Source: Pseudomonadota bacterium (GTDB lineage: Bacteria > Pseudomonadota > Gammaproteobacteria > Burkholderiales > Gallionellaceae). Taken from it: a stretch of DNA of 64,000 bases. Shown here in pieces: positions 1 through 10,671 of this stretch. The position numbers and the translations under genes were made by a program. The first letter of the stretch is position 1. Each line of letters starts with the position of its first letter. The notes beneath the pieces were generated by a model, which was given only the letters and a program-made list of their open reading frames with translations, did no database searches and was not told where the DNA came from. Where the stretch lies: assembly GCA_021821945.1 (NCBI GenBank), contig JAJZTF010000003.1, positions 1 through 64,000 of the forward strand, given 5' to 3'.

Positions 1-113
1 TCTGACGACCATAGCGAGCTGGCCCCACTCCTTCCCATCCCGAACAGGACAGTGAAACGGCTCCGCGCCAATGATAGTGTGGATTGCCCATGCGAAAGTA
101 GGTCATCGTCAGA
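1..113 (+). rRNA. rrf: 5S ribosomal RNA
   Basis: The first ten bases, TCTGACGACC, pair with GGTCATCGTCAGA at the end to close the 5S helix I, and the internal block CCCATCCCGAACAGGACAG is the conserved 5S loop region. It is the last gene of an rRNA operon whose 16S and 23S genes lie before the window. The first base or two may be missing. A strong terminator follows at once. Confidence 0.95.
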
Positions 114-121
114 CCCCTTAC

Positions 122-159
122 AAACAACAAAGCCCTCCTCGCGAGGGCTTTGTTGTTTT
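122..159 (+). terminator. Rho-independent terminator of the rRNA operon
   Basis: Stem AACAAAGCCCTC / GAGGGCTTTGTT with loop CTCGC, followed by GTTTT. It begins nine bases after the 5S rRNA and is the natural end of the rrn transcript. Confidence 0.9.
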
Positions 160-279
160 CGCCCTTCGGAAACTTCAAGAATGGATGGTAAGACAGACGG
201 AACAGGGCTATCATTCACCTGAAGCCATTATGGCTTTATGCGTCCTGAGTCCGAATAATCCAATTCTGCGAGGTGCGAC

Positions 280-648
280 ATGAAAAGCAAGGTTTTGTTC
301 TTCGGTTTGGTTCTGGCAGCGTCTGCTGCGCATGCCGAGCAAGGCGTGAGCTACAAGTCCGATGTCTATCCCATACTCCACGACTATTGCCTGAATTGCC
401 ACGAGCCCGGTGGCAAGGGTTACGAGGCAAGCGGGCTCGACATGACGACCTATGCCAGTCTGATGAAGGGCACAAAATATGGCCCGGTCATCAAGCCAGG
501 AGACAGCTTCTCGAGCGTTCTTGTCCAGCTGATAGAGGGGAGGGCCCATCCCGCGATCAAGATGCCTTTCGAGCTCAAGGGCGGTCTGCCCGGCAGGAAA
601 ATCGAGACGATCAAGAGCTGGATTGCGCAGGGCGCAAAGGACAACTGA
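280..648 (+). CDS. Small periplasmic c-type cytochrome
   Basis: A 122-residue protein with a signal peptide (MKSKVLFFGLVLAASAAHA, likely cleaved after residue 19) and one haem attachment motif CLNCH at residues 37-41. The block after it (YPILHDYCLNCHEPGG, then a late KMPFE) resembles the planctomycete-type cytochrome C domain found in small exported mono-haem proteins, in which the distal ligand is often a Met such as that in KMPF. The role is electron transfer in the periplasm; the partner is unknown. It is a single gene between the rrn terminator and its own terminator. Confidence 0.85.
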   Translation: MKSKVLFFGLVLAASAAHAEQGVSYKSDVYPILHDYCLNCHEPGGKGYEASGLDMTTYASLMKGTKYGPVIKPGDSFSSVLVQLIEGRAHPAIKMPFELKGGLPGRKIETIKSWIAQGAKDN

Positions 649-652
649 AATG

Positions 653-684
653 AACAGGGCCTGCTTCAAGCAGGCCCTGTTTTG
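653..684 (+). terminator. Rho-independent terminator of the cytochrome gene
   Basis: Stem AACAGGGCCTGCTT / CAGGCCCTGTT followed by TTTT on the plus strand, five bases after the cytochrome stop. Read on the minus strand the hairpin lacks a T-run, so it serves the cytochrome rather than the opposing tRNA. Confidence 0.85.
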
Positions 685-685
685 T

Positions 686-762
<77 letters not shown>

Positions 763-796
763 AAAGCGGAGATTATACCAGAGCTGCCGGAAATTA

Positions 797-1153
797 TTAA
801 GCCTCGAGCAGAGAAATGATCTCCTTGATTTCCCGTCTGAGAGCATCCACGTCTATCGCGGAGGTTCCGGGTTGTGCGGGTTCGCGGGTGCCGTCGAGCT
901 TGTTGCGCGCGCCGCTGATCGTGAAACCCTGCTCGTAGAGCAGCTCGCGTATCCGCCTTATCAGCACGACCTCGTGATGCTGGTAGTAGCGGCGGTTGCC
1001 GCTGCGCTTGATGGGGTTGAGCTGGGTGAATTCCTGCTCCCAGTAGCGCAGCACATGAGCCTTGACGCAGCACAATTCGCTGACCTCACCTATCGTGAAG
1101 TAGCGCTTCGCAGGGATGGGGGGAAGTTCAGAGTTGGGTTTGTGGTGTTCCAT
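797..1153 (-). CDS. MerR-family transcriptional regulator
   Basis: A 118-residue protein with an N-terminal winged helix of the MerR type ([26 protein letters not shown], roughly residues 17-42, then [27 protein letters not shown]). The C-terminal part is short and charged with no clear metal-binding cysteines. It overlaps the end of ihfA by 26 bases and is probably co-transcribed with it. This regulator downstream of ihfA is a conserved neighbour in beta- and gammaproteobacteria; its target is not known to me. Confidence 0.85.
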   Translation of the reverse strand: MEHHKPNSELPPIPAKRYFTIGEVSELCCVKAHVLRYWEQEFTQLNPIKRSGNRRYYQHHEVVLIRRIRELLYEQGFTISGARNKLDGTREPAQPGTSAIDVDALRREIKEIISLLEA

Positions 1154-1445
1154 GATACGATTTTTCCACCATCGTCTTCAGCTTCTGGCTTGGATGAAAT
1201 GTCACCACGCGGCGCGCCGAGATCGGGATCTCGATGCCTGTTTTCGGGTTCCTGCCCGGGCGCTGCGGCTTGTCGCGCAGCTGGAAATTTCCAAATCCGG
1301 AAAGCTTCACGCTCTCGCCCTGTTCCAGCTGTGCGCGTATCTCTTCAAAAAATGCTTCCACCATTTCCTTGGCTTCGCGTTTGTTCAATCCGACCTTGGC
1401 AAAAAGCAAGTCAGCCAGTTCGGCTTTAGTCAGCGTCGATACCAT
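1128..1445 (-). CDS. ihfA: Integration host factor subunit alpha
   Basis: A 105-residue HU/IHF-family DNA-bending protein. It shows the family core ([32 protein letters not shown]), the GFGNF turn and the minor-groove arm [11 protein letters not shown] with the intercalating proline region. IHF alpha pairs with IHF beta to bend DNA in recombination, replication and sigma-54 promoter activation. It lies 12 bases after pheT, the usual position (pheS-pheT-ihfA). Confidence 0.97.
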   Translation of the reverse strand: MVSTLTKAELADLLFAKVGLNKREAKEMVEAFFEEIRAQLEQGESVKLSGFGNFQLRDKPQRPGRNPKTGIEIPISARRVVTFHPSQKLKTMVEKSYHGTPQTQL

Positions 1446-1457
1446 CTTTCCCCCTTG

Positions 1458-3809
1458 TTACATGCGCAATTGCGCACCCTTATTGTTCAATGCGTCAACC
1501 AGCAACGCAATGCTCTGTTCGATTTCGCCTTCGTTGAGCGTCTTTTGAGTATCTTGTAACAACACCCGGAATGCAAGACTTTTTTTGCCTTGCGCGACGC
1601 CGGTTCCCCTGTATACGTCAAACAGGGTGATCTCCTGCACGTATGGCGCCTTTGCTTCGCGCATCGCATCTGCAAGATCCTTCGCCTGCACATGCTCGTC
1701 CACCAGAACCGCGAGATCGCGCCTCACGGGCAGGGACTTCGCGACCTCCTCGAGATGGGGGACGTCCGCCTTCATCAGCGCATCCGCATCGAGTTCGAAA
1801 AGGATGCAGGCCTGCGGCATGTCCTGCTGCCAGTTCGGATGGAGTTCACCCATCCATCCTATGCTTCTGCCGCCGCAGAAGATCTCCGCGGAACGGCCTG
1901 GATGGAAAGCCGGATGGGGTGCTGGCAGGAATTCTGGAACGGAAGGGAAAAGCAGCGCCTCGACATCCGCCTTCACGTCGTAGAAATCGACCGGAACCGG
2001 TTTTGCGCCCCATTGCTCCTGCATCCTGCTGCCATATGCGATGCCCGAGACCCGCTCGTTCTGAGCGTATCCGTTATCCGATCTGGAAAAGCATGCACCA
2101 GCTTCGAAGAGGCGCACACGCGCTTGCCGCCGGTTGAGATTGAATCTGAGCGCCGCCAGCAGTCCGCCCAAGAGGGAGCTGCGCATCACGGAGAGATTGC
2201 TCGCTATCGGGTTCTGAAGGTGGACCGGATCGGCGTTACCGGAAAGCGTCCTTTCGGTATCCAGGTCCGAGAAGGAAAGGCTGACGATCTCCTGATAGTC
2301 CCGCTCGACCAGTTTCTGCTTGATGCCGGAGATGCTGCGGACGGTCTCGCTGTCCGGAAGCATGGTGAGCCTTGCATGAGGCGAAATCGCCGGAATGTTT
2401 TCATAGCCGTGGAGGCGTGCGACTTCCTCGATCAGGTCTGCCTCTATCTCCAGGTCATGGCGGAAAGAGGGGGGGGTGACGATGAAAAGGTCGCCATCGG
2501 GTTTGAACCCGAGCTTAAGACGCTCGAGGATGGACGCAATCCTGTCCGTTTCAAGCGTAATGCCCAATACGCGACAGACGCGTGATGCGCGAAGCGTTAT
2601 CGGTTCGCGCACAGGCATGGTGCCTGATATCTCGGTGGCCTCGCAGGCCTGGCCGCCGCAGATCTCGATGATCAGCTGCGTTGCCCTCTCAAGGCATTTT
2701 CTCGTGGCGGCAAAATCCACGCCTCGCTCGAAGCGGAAGGAGGAGTCCGTCGCGAGTCCGAAGCGGCGGGCGCGCCCGGCGATCGCATCGGGATTGAAAT
2801 AGGCCGCCTCCAGGAAGACGTTTTTGGTGTCATCGCCCACGCTGCTGTCCTGTCCTCCCATGATGCCGGCCAAGGCGAGCGCGCGCTTCTGGTCCGCGAT
2901 CACGAGCACCTGTTCGTCGAGGGTGACGGACTGGTCGTTCAGCAGCCTGAGGCTTTCTCCGTTTGTTGCGCGCCGCACGGTGATGCCGCCGGAAAGCTTG
3001 TCCGCATCGAATGCATGCATGGGCTGTCCGAATTCCATCATCACATAGTTCGTGATGTCGACGACCGCGCTGATCGAACGCACCCCGCTGCGCTCCAGGC
3101 GGCGCTGCATCCAGGCGGGCGTTTTCGCATTCGCATTTATACCCTTCACCAGCCTTCCACAATAAAGCGGACAGGCGGCTTTGTCATCGATCCTGACTTC
3201 CATCCTATCGGACAGGGCAGCCGGTGTGTCGGCGACGGAAATCGGATGGATCCCGCATCCCGTAAGCGCTGCGACTTCGCGCGCGATGCCGGCTATCCCG
3301 GAGCAGTCGCTGCGGTTGGGCGTGAGCTTCAGCGTGTAGAGATGGTCGTCAAAGTCCAGATAACGGCGCAGGTCTTCGCCCACAGGCGCATCCCCTGGCA
3401 GTATCAGCAGACCGTCGCTTTCCTCGGGGAGGCCAAGCTCCTTGCTTGAGCAGAGCATCCCGAAAGACTCGATTCCGCGCACCTTGGCCTGCCTGATCCT
3501 GAAGTCGTTCGGGAGCACGGCGCCTATGCGGGCGCAGGGAACCCTGATGCCCGCCTTCACGTTGGGTGCGCCGCACACGATGGCAAGCGGCTCGGCTTCG
3601 CCGACATTCACCCGGCATACGTTCAGGCGGTCCGCATCGGGATGCTTCTCGACGGACAGGACTTCTGCCACCACCACGCCGCTGAAGGCGGGCGCCACCC
3701 TTTCCATCGCCTCGACCTCGAGGCCCGCCATCGTCAGCAGATGCGAGAGTTCCTCGCTCGTGAGATCCGGGTTCACCCAGGTTCTTAGCCAGTTCTCGGA
3801 AAATTTCAT
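1458..3809 (-). CDS. pheT: Phenylalanine-tRNA ligase beta subunit
   Basis: A 783-residue subunit of the cytoplasmic alpha2-beta2 enzyme that charges tRNA-Phe. From the N-terminus: core start MKFSENWLRTWVNP, an EMAP/tRNA-binding domain (VVVAEVLSVEKHPDADRL, about residues 45-150), the B3/B4 editing region, the B5 domain (about 400-475), the catalytic-like core, and a C-terminal anticodon-binding FDX-ACB fold that opens with KSLPVRRDLAVLVDEH. The length is normal for the family. It starts ten bases after pheS. Confidence 0.97.
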   Translation of the reverse strand: MKFSENWLRTWVNPDLTSEELSHLLTMAGLEVEAMERVAPAFSGVVVAEVLSVEKHPDADRLNVCRVNVGEAEPLAIVCGAPNVKAGIRVPCARIGAVLPNDFRIRQAKVRGIESFGMLCSSKELGLPEESDGLLILPGDAPVGEDLRRYLDFDDHLYTLKLTPNRSDCSGIAGIAREVAALTGCGIHPISVADTPAALSDRMEVRIDDKAACPLYCGRLVKGINANAKTPAWMQRRLERSGVRSISAVVDITNYVMMEFGQPMHAFDADKLSGGITVRRATNGESLRLLNDQSVTLDEQVLVIADQKRALALAGIMGGQDSSVGDDTKNVFLEAAYFNPDAIAGRARRFGLATDSSFRFERGVDFAATRKCLERATQLIIEICGGQACEATEISGTMPVREPITLRASRVCRVLGITLETDRIASILERLKLGFKPDGDLFIVTPPSFRHDLEIEADLIEEVARLHGYENIPAISPHARLTMLPDSETVRSISGIKQKLVERDYQEIVSLSFSDLDTERTLSGNADPVHLQNPIASNLSVMRSSLLGGLLAALRFNLNRRQARVRLFEAGACFSRSDNGYAQNERVSGIAYGSRMQEQWGAKPVPVDFYDVKADVEALLFPSVPEFLPAPHPAFHPGRSAEIFCGGRSIGWMGELHPNWQQDMPQACILFELDADALMKADVPHLEEVAKSLPVRRDLAVLVDEHVQAKDLADAMREAKAPYVQEITLFDVYRGTGVAQGKKSLAFRVLLQDTQKTLNEGEIEQSIALLVDALNNKGAQLRM

Positions 3810-3819
3810 TTCGGGATTC

Positions 3820-4851
<1,032 letters not shown>

Positions 4852-4868
4852 TCAGATTGCGAGGCTCG

Positions 4869-5225
4869 CTAGGCGAGGCTTGCTTTTGCCTGCTCTACAA
4901 ACTTCGCGAACGCGGGCTTGTCGAAGATGGCGATGTCGGACAGAACCTTGCGGTCGATCTGGATGTCCGCCTTCTTGAGACCGTTCATGAACACGCTGTA
5001 TGGCATGCCGAACTCGCGTGCAGCCGCATTGATGCGCGCGATCCACAGGGTGCGGAACTGGCGCTTTTTCTGGCGGCGGTCGCGGTAGGCATATTGCCCC
5101 GCCTTCATCACCGCCTGCTTGGCGATGCGGTATACGTTCTTTCTGCGGCCGCGGTAACCCTTGGCCTTGGCTAACAGCTTCTTGTGCGTTGCGCGTGCGA
5201 CGACACCACGTTTGACTCTGGGCAT
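4869..5225 (-). CDS. rplT: 50S ribosomal protein L20
   Basis: A 118-residue basic protein starting [16 protein letters not shown] and continuing [31 protein letters not shown], the L20 signature. It binds 23S rRNA early in large-subunit assembly and in several bacteria represses its own operon by binding the rpmI-rplT mRNA. It follows rpmI by ten bases. Confidence 0.98.
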   Translation of the reverse strand: MPRVKRGVVARATHKKLLAKAKGYRGRRKNVYRIAKQAVMKAGQYAYRDRRQKKRQFRTLWIARINAAAREFGMPYSVFMNGLKKADIQIDRKVLSDIAIFDKPAFAKFVEQAKASLA

Positions 5226-5235
5226 GGTCTACTCC

Positions 5236-5433
5236 TTACGCGTAAGGCATCATGGCGCGAACCGATGCCGTGTTGGTTTCATGAACAGCTGCGGTGCCGC
5301 GCAGCTGGCGCTTGTTCTTGGTGGTCTTCTTGGTGAGGATGTGGCGCTTGAACGCTTGCGAGCGCTTGATGCTGCCACTTGCGCGGACCTTGAAACGCTT
5401 GGCCGCGCCGCTCTTGGTTTTCATCTTAGGCAT
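5236..5433 (-). CDS. rpmI: 50S ribosomal protein L35
   Basis: A 65-residue basic protein, [20 protein letters not shown], with the family pattern [24 protein letters not shown]. Its length equals that of E. coli L35. It lies between infC and rplT in the conserved operon. The 121 bases between infC and rpmI contain a possible hairpin (CTCCCGACCGGGAG) where translational control could act. Confidence 0.97.
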   Translation of the reverse strand: MPKMKTKSGAAKRFKVRASGSIKRSQAFKRHILTKKTTKNKRQLRGTAAVHETNTASVRAMMPYA

Positions 5434-5554
5434 GACTGCTCCTTTTAAGTTATGGTGGAAGGTGCCTCCCGACCGGGAGAACTTCTTGACCCGTACACCA
5501 CTTATTCCGGGGATGCTTGCTGCTGCTTTCCGGTCGTCCCCTGGCGACTGAAAA

Positions 5555-6079
5555 TCATTTCTTCGAAGGCTTGGGCGCCAGCACCATCACCATCTGGCGG
5601 CCCTCCATCTTCGGAAACTGCTCCACCACGCCATACGCATCGAGATCCGCCTTCACGCGCTCTATGAGGCGCATGCCGATCTCCTGGTGGGCCATCTCGC
5701 GTCCGCGAAACCTCAGCGTGACCTTGGTCTTGTCGCCCTCGTTCAGGAACTTGATCAGGTTGCGCAACTTGATGTTGTAGTCGCCCTCGTCCGTCCCCGG
5801 ACGGAACTTGATCTCCTTGATCTGCACCTGCTTCTGCTTGAGCTTGGCTTCGTGCTGCTTCTTGCTCTCGGCATACTTGAACTTGCCGTAATCCATGATC
5901 CTGCAAACAGGCGGATCGGCCATCGGCGAGATCTCGACCAGGTCCAGTTCGGCTTCGTTCGCAAGGCGCAATGCCTCCGCGCTGGACACGATGCCCATGG
6001 GTTCCTTGTCTGGTCCAATGAGACGCACCTTGGGTGCGTTGATCATTTCATTGATGCGCTGCAATTTGTTCTGTGCTAT
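5555..6079 (-). CDS. infC: Translation initiation factor IF-3, with a probable AUA start
   Basis: IF-3 binds the 30S subunit and proofreads start codons. The N-domain ([14 protein letters not shown]), linker and C-domain ([19 protein letters not shown], then [13 protein letters not shown]-type sequence) are all present. There is no ATG near the expected start. In frame lie TTG (6064), ATA (6079) and ATT (6085). The GGAG at 6091-6088 is eight bases before ATA but only two before ATT, so I choose ATA, giving a 174-residue protein beginning [12 protein letters not shown]. Non-AUG starts let IF-3 limit its own synthesis in E. coli, where the codon is AUU. The gene lies 25 bases after thrS. Confidence 0.93.
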   Translation of the reverse strand: MAQNKLQRINEMINAPKVRLIGPDKEPMGIVSSAEALRLANEAELDLVEISPMADPPVCRIMDYGKFKYAESKKQHEAKLKQKQVQIKEIKFRPGTDEGDYNIKLRNLIKFLNEGDKTKVTLRFRGREMAHQEIGMRLIERVKADLDAYGVVEQFPKMEGRQMVMVLAPKPSKK

Positions 6080-6104
6080 TGGAATGTCTCCGTATCGGCA
6101 AAAA

Positions 6105-8018
6105 TTAAACCGTGCTGCCCGATTGGACTTCGGCCTTCAAATGACCGATCAATGCTTCCGGGGTCATTTGTCCGAGATCCTCACCACTGCGGGTACGCAC
6201 GGCTATCAGTCTTCCAGAGACCTCCTTGTCGCCCACGATCAGCTGATAAGGAAGTTTCTGCATGCTATGTTCGCGTATTTTATAGGTTATCTTTTCATTT
6301 CGCAAATCCAATTGCACGCGTATGCCGGCATCCTGCAATTTCTGCGCGATTTCGCGCGCATATTCCTCCTGGGCTTGCGAGATGTTCATCAGCACGCATT
6401 GCACCGGAGACAGCCACAGAGGGAATGCGCCTGCGTGGTGCTCGATCAGGATGCCGATGAAGCGCTCCATCGATCCCAGGATCGCGCGGTGCAGCATCAC
6501 GGGGTGCCTGCGGCTGTTGTCCTCGGCGACATATTCCGCGCCCAGCCTGTCGGGCAGGTTGAAGTCCAGCTGTATCGTGCCGCACTGCCAAAGGCGGTCC
6601 AGGCTGTCCTTCAGCGTGAACTCTACCTTGGGGCCGTAGAATGCGCCTTCGCCGGGCTGGATCTCGTATTCCAGACCGTTCTGCTTCAGTGCGGCTGCGA
6701 GAGAGGCCTCGGCCCTGTCCCAGCTTTCGTCGGAGCCCACGCGCTTCTCCGGGCGGGTCGAGAGCTTCACGATCACCTCGTTGAAGCCGAAGTCGTTGTA
6801 GACCTCGTTCAGCATCACGATGAAGTTCGAGACTTCGTCCTGCACCTGGGATTCCGTGCAGAATATGTGGGCATCGTCCTGGGTGAATCCGCGCACGCGC
6901 ATCAGGCCGTGCAGCGAGCCCGACGATTCGTTCCTGTGGCAGCTGCCGAATTCTGCGAGCCTGAGCGGCAGGTCACGGTAGCTGTGCAGGCCGTGGTTGT
7001 AGATCTGCACGTGGGCAGGGCAGTTCATCGGCTTCACCGCATAGTCGCGGTTCTCGGAAGACGTGGTGAACATGTTGTCGCGGTAGTTCTCCCAGTGCCC
7101 GGATTTCTCCCACAGCGTCCTGTCCATGATGGTTGGCGTGCGGACCTCCTGGTAGCCGTGGTCGCGGAATTTTGCGCGCATGTATTGCTCCACCGCCTGC
7201 CAGAGCACCCATCCCTTGGGGTGCCAGAACACCATCCCCGGGGTGGTCTCCTGCATGTGGAAAAGATCGAGCTGGCGCGCGAGCTTGCGATGGTCGCGCT
7301 TCTCGGCTTCCTCGATCTGGCGGAGATAGGACTCCATGTCCTCCTTTTTGGCCCAGGCCGTGCCATAGATGCGCTGCAGCATCTCGTTCTTGGAGTCGCC
7401 GCGCCAGTATGCGCCGGCAAGTTTCGTCAGCTTGAACACCTTGAGCTTGCCGGTGGACGGCACATGCGGTCCGCGGCAAAGATCGGTGAAGTTGTCCTCG
7501 GTGTAGAGCGATACCTGCTGGTCAGCCGGGATGGATTCGATGATCTCGGCCTTGTAGTGCTCGTTGATGCTCTTGAAATAGCCCACCGCCTCGTCGCGCG
7601 GCAGCACCTTTCGCGAAATCGGTATATCCCGTTTTGCGATTTCCGTCATGCGCTTTTCGATCGCCTCCAGGTCTTCAGGCGTGAAGGGGCGACGATAGGA
7701 GAAGTCATAGTAGAAACCGTTTTCGATCACGGGACCTATGGTCACCTGCGCATCGGGGAACAGCTCCTTGACCGCATGAGCGAGCAGGTGCGCGGTGGAA
7801 TGGCGGATGATCTCGATGCCGGCCGCATCCTTTTCGGTGATGATGGAGAGCTCCGCATCCTTCTCGATGAGATGGGATGCGTCCACCTGTTTTCCGTCGA
7901 CCACGCCGGCTATGGTTGCGCGGGCAAGGCCCGGACCTATGCTCTGCGCCACGCCGAGCACGGTGACGGGGGCGTCGAAGCTGCGCTTGGCGCCATCGGG
8001 CAATGTGATAGTAGGCAT
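6105..8018 (-). CDS. thrS: Threonine-tRNA ligase
   Basis: A 637-residue class II synthetase: an N-terminal TGS domain ([14 protein letters not shown]), the editing domain ([24 protein letters not shown], then the CRGPHVP zinc-site region), the catalytic core with motif 2 ([20 protein letters not shown]-type block) and motif 3, and the C-terminal anticodon-binding domain. The start at 8018 is preceded by GGAAGAAACA as a ribosome binding site. The longer frame from 8099 has no such support. It heads the block that continues through infC and pheST. Confidence 0.97.
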   Translation of the reverse strand: MPTITLPDGAKRSFDAPVTVLGVAQSIGPGLARATIAGVVDGKQVDASHLIEKDAELSIITEKDAAGIEIIRHSTAHLLAHAVKELFPDAQVTIGPVIENGFYYDFSYRRPFTPEDLEAIEKRMTEIAKRDIPISRKVLPRDEAVGYFKSINEHYKAEIIESIPADQQVSLYTEDNFTDLCRGPHVPSTGKLKVFKLTKLAGAYWRGDSKNEMLQRIYGTAWAKKEDMESYLRQIEEAEKRDHRKLARQLDLFHMQETTPGMVFWHPKGWVLWQAVEQYMRAKFRDHGYQEVRTPTIMDRTLWEKSGHWENYRDNMFTTSSENRDYAVKPMNCPAHVQIYNHGLHSYRDLPLRLAEFGSCHRNESSGSLHGLMRVRGFTQDDAHIFCTESQVQDEVSNFIVMLNEVYNDFGFNEVIVKLSTRPEKRVGSDESWDRAEASLAAALKQNGLEYEIQPGEGAFYGPKVEFTLKDSLDRLWQCGTIQLDFNLPDRLGAEYVAEDNSRRHPVMLHRAILGSMERFIGILIEHHAGAFPLWLSPVQCVLMNISQAQEEYAREIAQKLQDAGIRVQLDLRNEKITYKIREHSMQKLPYQLIVGDKEVSGRLIAVRTRSGEDLGQMTPEALIGHLKAEVQSGSTV

Positions 8019-8060
8019 TGTTTCTTCCAGAAAAAGTTGTCCGGTGTCGGGCAGGGCGCG

Positions 8061-8082
8061 ATTATAATGCAAATCACGTGAT
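8061..8082 (-). promoter_or_regulatory. Putative thrS promoter
   Basis: A perfect TATAAT box (minus strand, 8066-8061) lies 42 bases before the thrS start codon. Upstream of it is a 10-bp palindrome ATCACGTGAT (8073-8082). No good -35 hexamer is visible at the right distance, so activation or an upstream regulator binding the palindrome is possible. This is inferred from sequence only. Confidence 0.5.
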
Positions 8083-8160
8083 GCGCGCGTCTGGCGCATT
8101 TGCGGTCCGTCGCGGCAATATAGTAAGCTAATCCATCCTACAGACTCGCCATTTCACACA

Positions 8161-9426
8161 ATGCCAGGAAATGCATTAATTTTGCACATGGAGCCGGGCG
8201 AGGATGCGGCAGGCAACATCAGCAGGCTGCTCCTGCCGCACCTGTGCGAGATATCGCACCGCACCGTCTCGGACGAGCGTTCGCTTTTGGCGGCGCTTGA
8301 GGAGAAGCAGTGGTGCGCGGTCCTGCAAGGCCAGGATGTCGGGGACTCGCAGTGCCCGGTGCAGATCATCGAAAGCGACTTCTCCTTTCTTGACAGCCTG
8401 CCCGGAATGGCCTGCAGGATCACCCTGGATAAGCAAGGCAAGCTTTCCCTTCCCTATGTCAGCGAGGGAAGCGTGGATCTTCTGGGCATCAGGCCCGCAG
8501 ACCTCTCGAGGCAGCCGGAGCGGCTGCTGGCGCTGCTGCACCCCGAAGACGAGAAGTCCTTCCACAGGAGCATGCTCTCGTCGGTCAGGCATGCCTCGGC
8601 GTGGAACTGGGAGGGGCGCATCGTGATGTCGGGAGAGATCAAGTGGATCAATCTCAGGGCCGCATATCACAATTCCGATGCGGGCGGCACGCACTGGAAG
8701 GCCTTCGTCGTGAACATCACCCAGAACAAGGAAGCCGAAATCGAACTGGTGGAATCGAGGCAGAGGCTGAGCGAACTCTCATCCCACATCGAGCTCATCA
8801 AGGAGGAGGAGAGGGCGCGCATCGCCCGCGAAATCCACGACGAGATCGGTGTGCTGCTGACCGCATTGAAGATGGATCTTTCGTGGCTTGCTCACAGGCT
8901 GGACAAGGATGCGCTCCTCGAAAAGACCCAGGACATGGCAAACCTCCTGGATGCGGCCGGACGCGCTGCCAACAATCTCGTGCACAGCCTGCGCCCGGGA
9001 TCGCTGGACTGCTTCGGCATCGTTGCGACGATAGAGATAGAAGCAAAGGAATTCACCAAGCGCACAGGCATACCCTGCAAGGTCATCAAGTCCCAGGACA
9101 GGCTGGACCTCACCGACGAGCAGTCCATCACGCTCTTCAGGGTTTTCCAGGAGACGCTGAACAACATCATGAAGCACGCCTCCGCAAGGCATGTGCAGAT
9201 CGAGATGCTGAATCCGGACCGCAACCATGTCGAGCTCATCGTCAACGATGACGGCATCGGGTTCGACGAGAAGGCCCGCAACAAGCCGCGCTCGTTCGGG
9301 CTTCGCGGCATACAGGAGCGCATACGCCAGCTCGGGGGAAGGGTCGACATCGCGAGCCGACCCGGGAAGGGGACGAGGATAGCGGTATCCGTCCCGATGA
9401 ATTTTCCGGGCAAAGCGCAAACCTGA
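8161..9426 (+). CDS. Orphan PAS-containing sensor histidine kinase (NarX/DesK type)
   Basis: A 421-residue cytoplasmic protein with no membrane segments. Residues about 70-190 look like a PAS fold ending in WKAFVVNITQNKEAE. A HisKA_3 dimerisation domain follows (ERARIAREIHDEIG, phospho-acceptor His226). The HATPase domain has an N-box around ETLNNIMKHA (331-340), DDGIGF (363-368) and GLRGIQERI. This family phosphorylates LuxR-type response regulators, but none is next to the gene. A shorter start at Met10 is possible. The signal is unknown. Confidence 0.85.
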   Translation: MPGNALILHMEPGEDAAGNISRLLLPHLCEISHRTVSDERSLLAALEEKQWCAVLQGQDVGDSQCPVQIIESDFSFLDSLPGMACRITLDKQGKLSLPYVSEGSVDLLGIRPADLSRQPERLLALLHPEDEKSFHRSMLSSVRHASAWNWEGRIVMSGEIKWINLRAAYHNSDAGGTHWKAFVVNITQNKEAEIELVESRQRLSELSSHIELIKEEERARIAREIHDEIGVLLTALKMDLSWLAHRLDKDALLEKTQDMANLLDAAGRAANNLVHSLRPGSLDCFGIVATIEIEAKEFTKRTGIPCKVIKSQDRLDLTDEQSITLFRVFQETLNNIMKHASARHVQIEMLNPDRNHVELIVNDDGIGFDEKARNKPRSFGLRGIQERIRQLGGRVDIASRPGKGTRIAVSVPMNFPGKAQT

Positions 9427-9741
9427 AAGGCCGGCCGCAAAAAATCCGCAAATGCATATTGACAATTTGCCCTTTTTCACAAAGCCAGGCGGCGCATAGG
9501 TTTTCGTCGCATCATTCTTCGCGGCCTTTTCTAACTTACATCATCTGTTTGTTTATTAAGGTTTTTTGTGAGTGGCAAAAAATGGGCGGAACAGGGGGAA
9601 CCCTGTATTCTCGCAGTCTGCGAGGCCATGCCATATCCCTTTTCAACAGGGTTATCCACAGATTTTGTGGGTAAACGGAAATATTCTTTTTCCGCCGGCA
9701 ATTAGACCCGCCTTGTTGAGAAACGATATGAATTTTTCCTG
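9427..9741. other. Convergent intergenic region with paired DnaA-box-like sites
   Basis: A 315-base AT-richer gap between the ends of two convergent genes. It holds ACAGGG-GGAA-CCCTGT (a hairpin near 9590), a small palindrome TCGCAG-T-CTGCGA, and TTATCCACA at 9652-9660, a perfect DnaA box, followed five bases later by TGTGGGTAA (9666-9674), its complement with one mismatch. I see no convincing gene here. Confidence 0.5.
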
Positions 9742-10620
9742 CTAACCTGCTTCGCCTGGGTGGCCCGTGATGAATTCCCGGTAACTTTTTGGCTTGCGTC
9801 CGAGCAGGTTTTCGAACCCCGCCGGATCGGCAGTGCTTCCCGCCGAGAGCATCGCATAGGTGTCGCTGCACATCGGGCTTGCAGGGATAAAATCGCCTAT
9901 CAGGGCGGCCAGTCTGACCAGCATCGAAGGCAGTGCGACATGCCATGCAGGTCGCCTCTTCATCTGCTCCCGATAGCTGTCCAGCATGCCGCGCATCGTG
10001 GTAGGCTCCGCTCCGACGGCGTCGACCAGAAGGCTCTTGGCATTGGGATTCTCAAGCCATGCAGAAACCGCATCGCAGATGTCGTCGATGTGCACGGGCT
10101 GAAGTTGCTGGATTCCGCCCATGGGCAGGACCTGCATGGGCAATGCGGCCATGCGCCTGAACATCGCAGCACTTGCGCCATCCTCCCCGTAGATCACCGA
10201 AGGCCTGATGCATAGCCAGCGCATGGGCTTTGAAAACAGCGCCTGTTCGGCGATCCTTTTCGTCGAGAAATAGGGCACGTCGATCCCGCCATCCACTCCC
10301 AGCGCGGATATGTGCACCACGCGCCCAACCCCCGCCTTTGCAGAGGCCGCGTAGAGCGCGGCGGGCGTTTGTGCGTGCAGCCTTTGCATCGGCGCATGCT
10401 TTCCGTCGCGCAGCACGCCCACTGCATTGATGACGACCTCCACCCCTTCTAGCCTCGGCAACCAGACCGACTCGTCGATATCCGTGGAAAAATCCACCGC
10501 GATGTCGGAAGGGGCTGCAGGCCTTCTGATTGCCCGGACCACTTCGTGGCCCCGTCCGTTCAGTCTTTCGGCCAGATGCCTGCCGACGAATCCCGATGCG
10601 CCGCATATCAGTATCTTCAT
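9742..10620 (-). CDS. NAD(P)-dependent SDR/NmrA-like oxidoreductase
   Basis: A 292-residue atypical short-chain dehydrogenase of the kind related to the NDUFA9 subunit of complex I. The N-terminus MKILICGASGFVGRHLAERL is a Rossmann nucleotide-binding motif, GVEVVINAVGVL follows, and YFSTK supplies the Tyr-x-x-x-Lys pair. The substrate cannot be told. It is 51 bases downstream of the ZorC-like gene on the same strand, so it occupies the place where zorD would be expected, but the protein has no helicase or nuclease features. Confidence 0.8.
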   Translation of the reverse strand: MKILICGASGFVGRHLAERLNGRGHEVVRAIRRPAAPSDIAVDFSTDIDESVWLPRLEGVEVVINAVGVLRDGKHAPMQRLHAQTPAALYAASAKAGVGRVVHISALGVDGGIDVPYFSTKRIAEQALFSKPMRWLCIRPSVIYGEDGASAAMFRRMAALPMQVLPMGGIQQLQPVHIDDICDAVSAWLENPNAKSLLVDAVGAEPTTMRGMLDSYREQMKRRPAWHVALPSMLVRLAALIGDFIPASPMCSDTYAMLSAGSTADPAGFENLLGRKPKSYREFITGHPGEAG

Positions 10621-10671
10621 TTTGAGCTCCCTGTTGATCGCCGGAAAAGGCGGGTCATGCCTGCGGCCATG

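Noticed and set aside
5895-8081. A 728-codon open frame opposite thrS
   Set aside because: It is a shadow of the GC-rich third positions of thrS; it has no recognisable domains and low-complexity Arg/Leu/His content, while thrS is a certain gene.
9427-9741. Possible replication origin because of DnaA boxes
   Set aside because: There are only two boxes and no dnaA, dnaN, AT-rich unwinding element or parAB nearby.
9742-10620. The SDR gene as a replacement ZorD effector
   Set aside because: It has only a Rossmann fold and a Tyr-Lys pair and no nuclease or helicase motif; position alone is not enough to call it part of the defence system.
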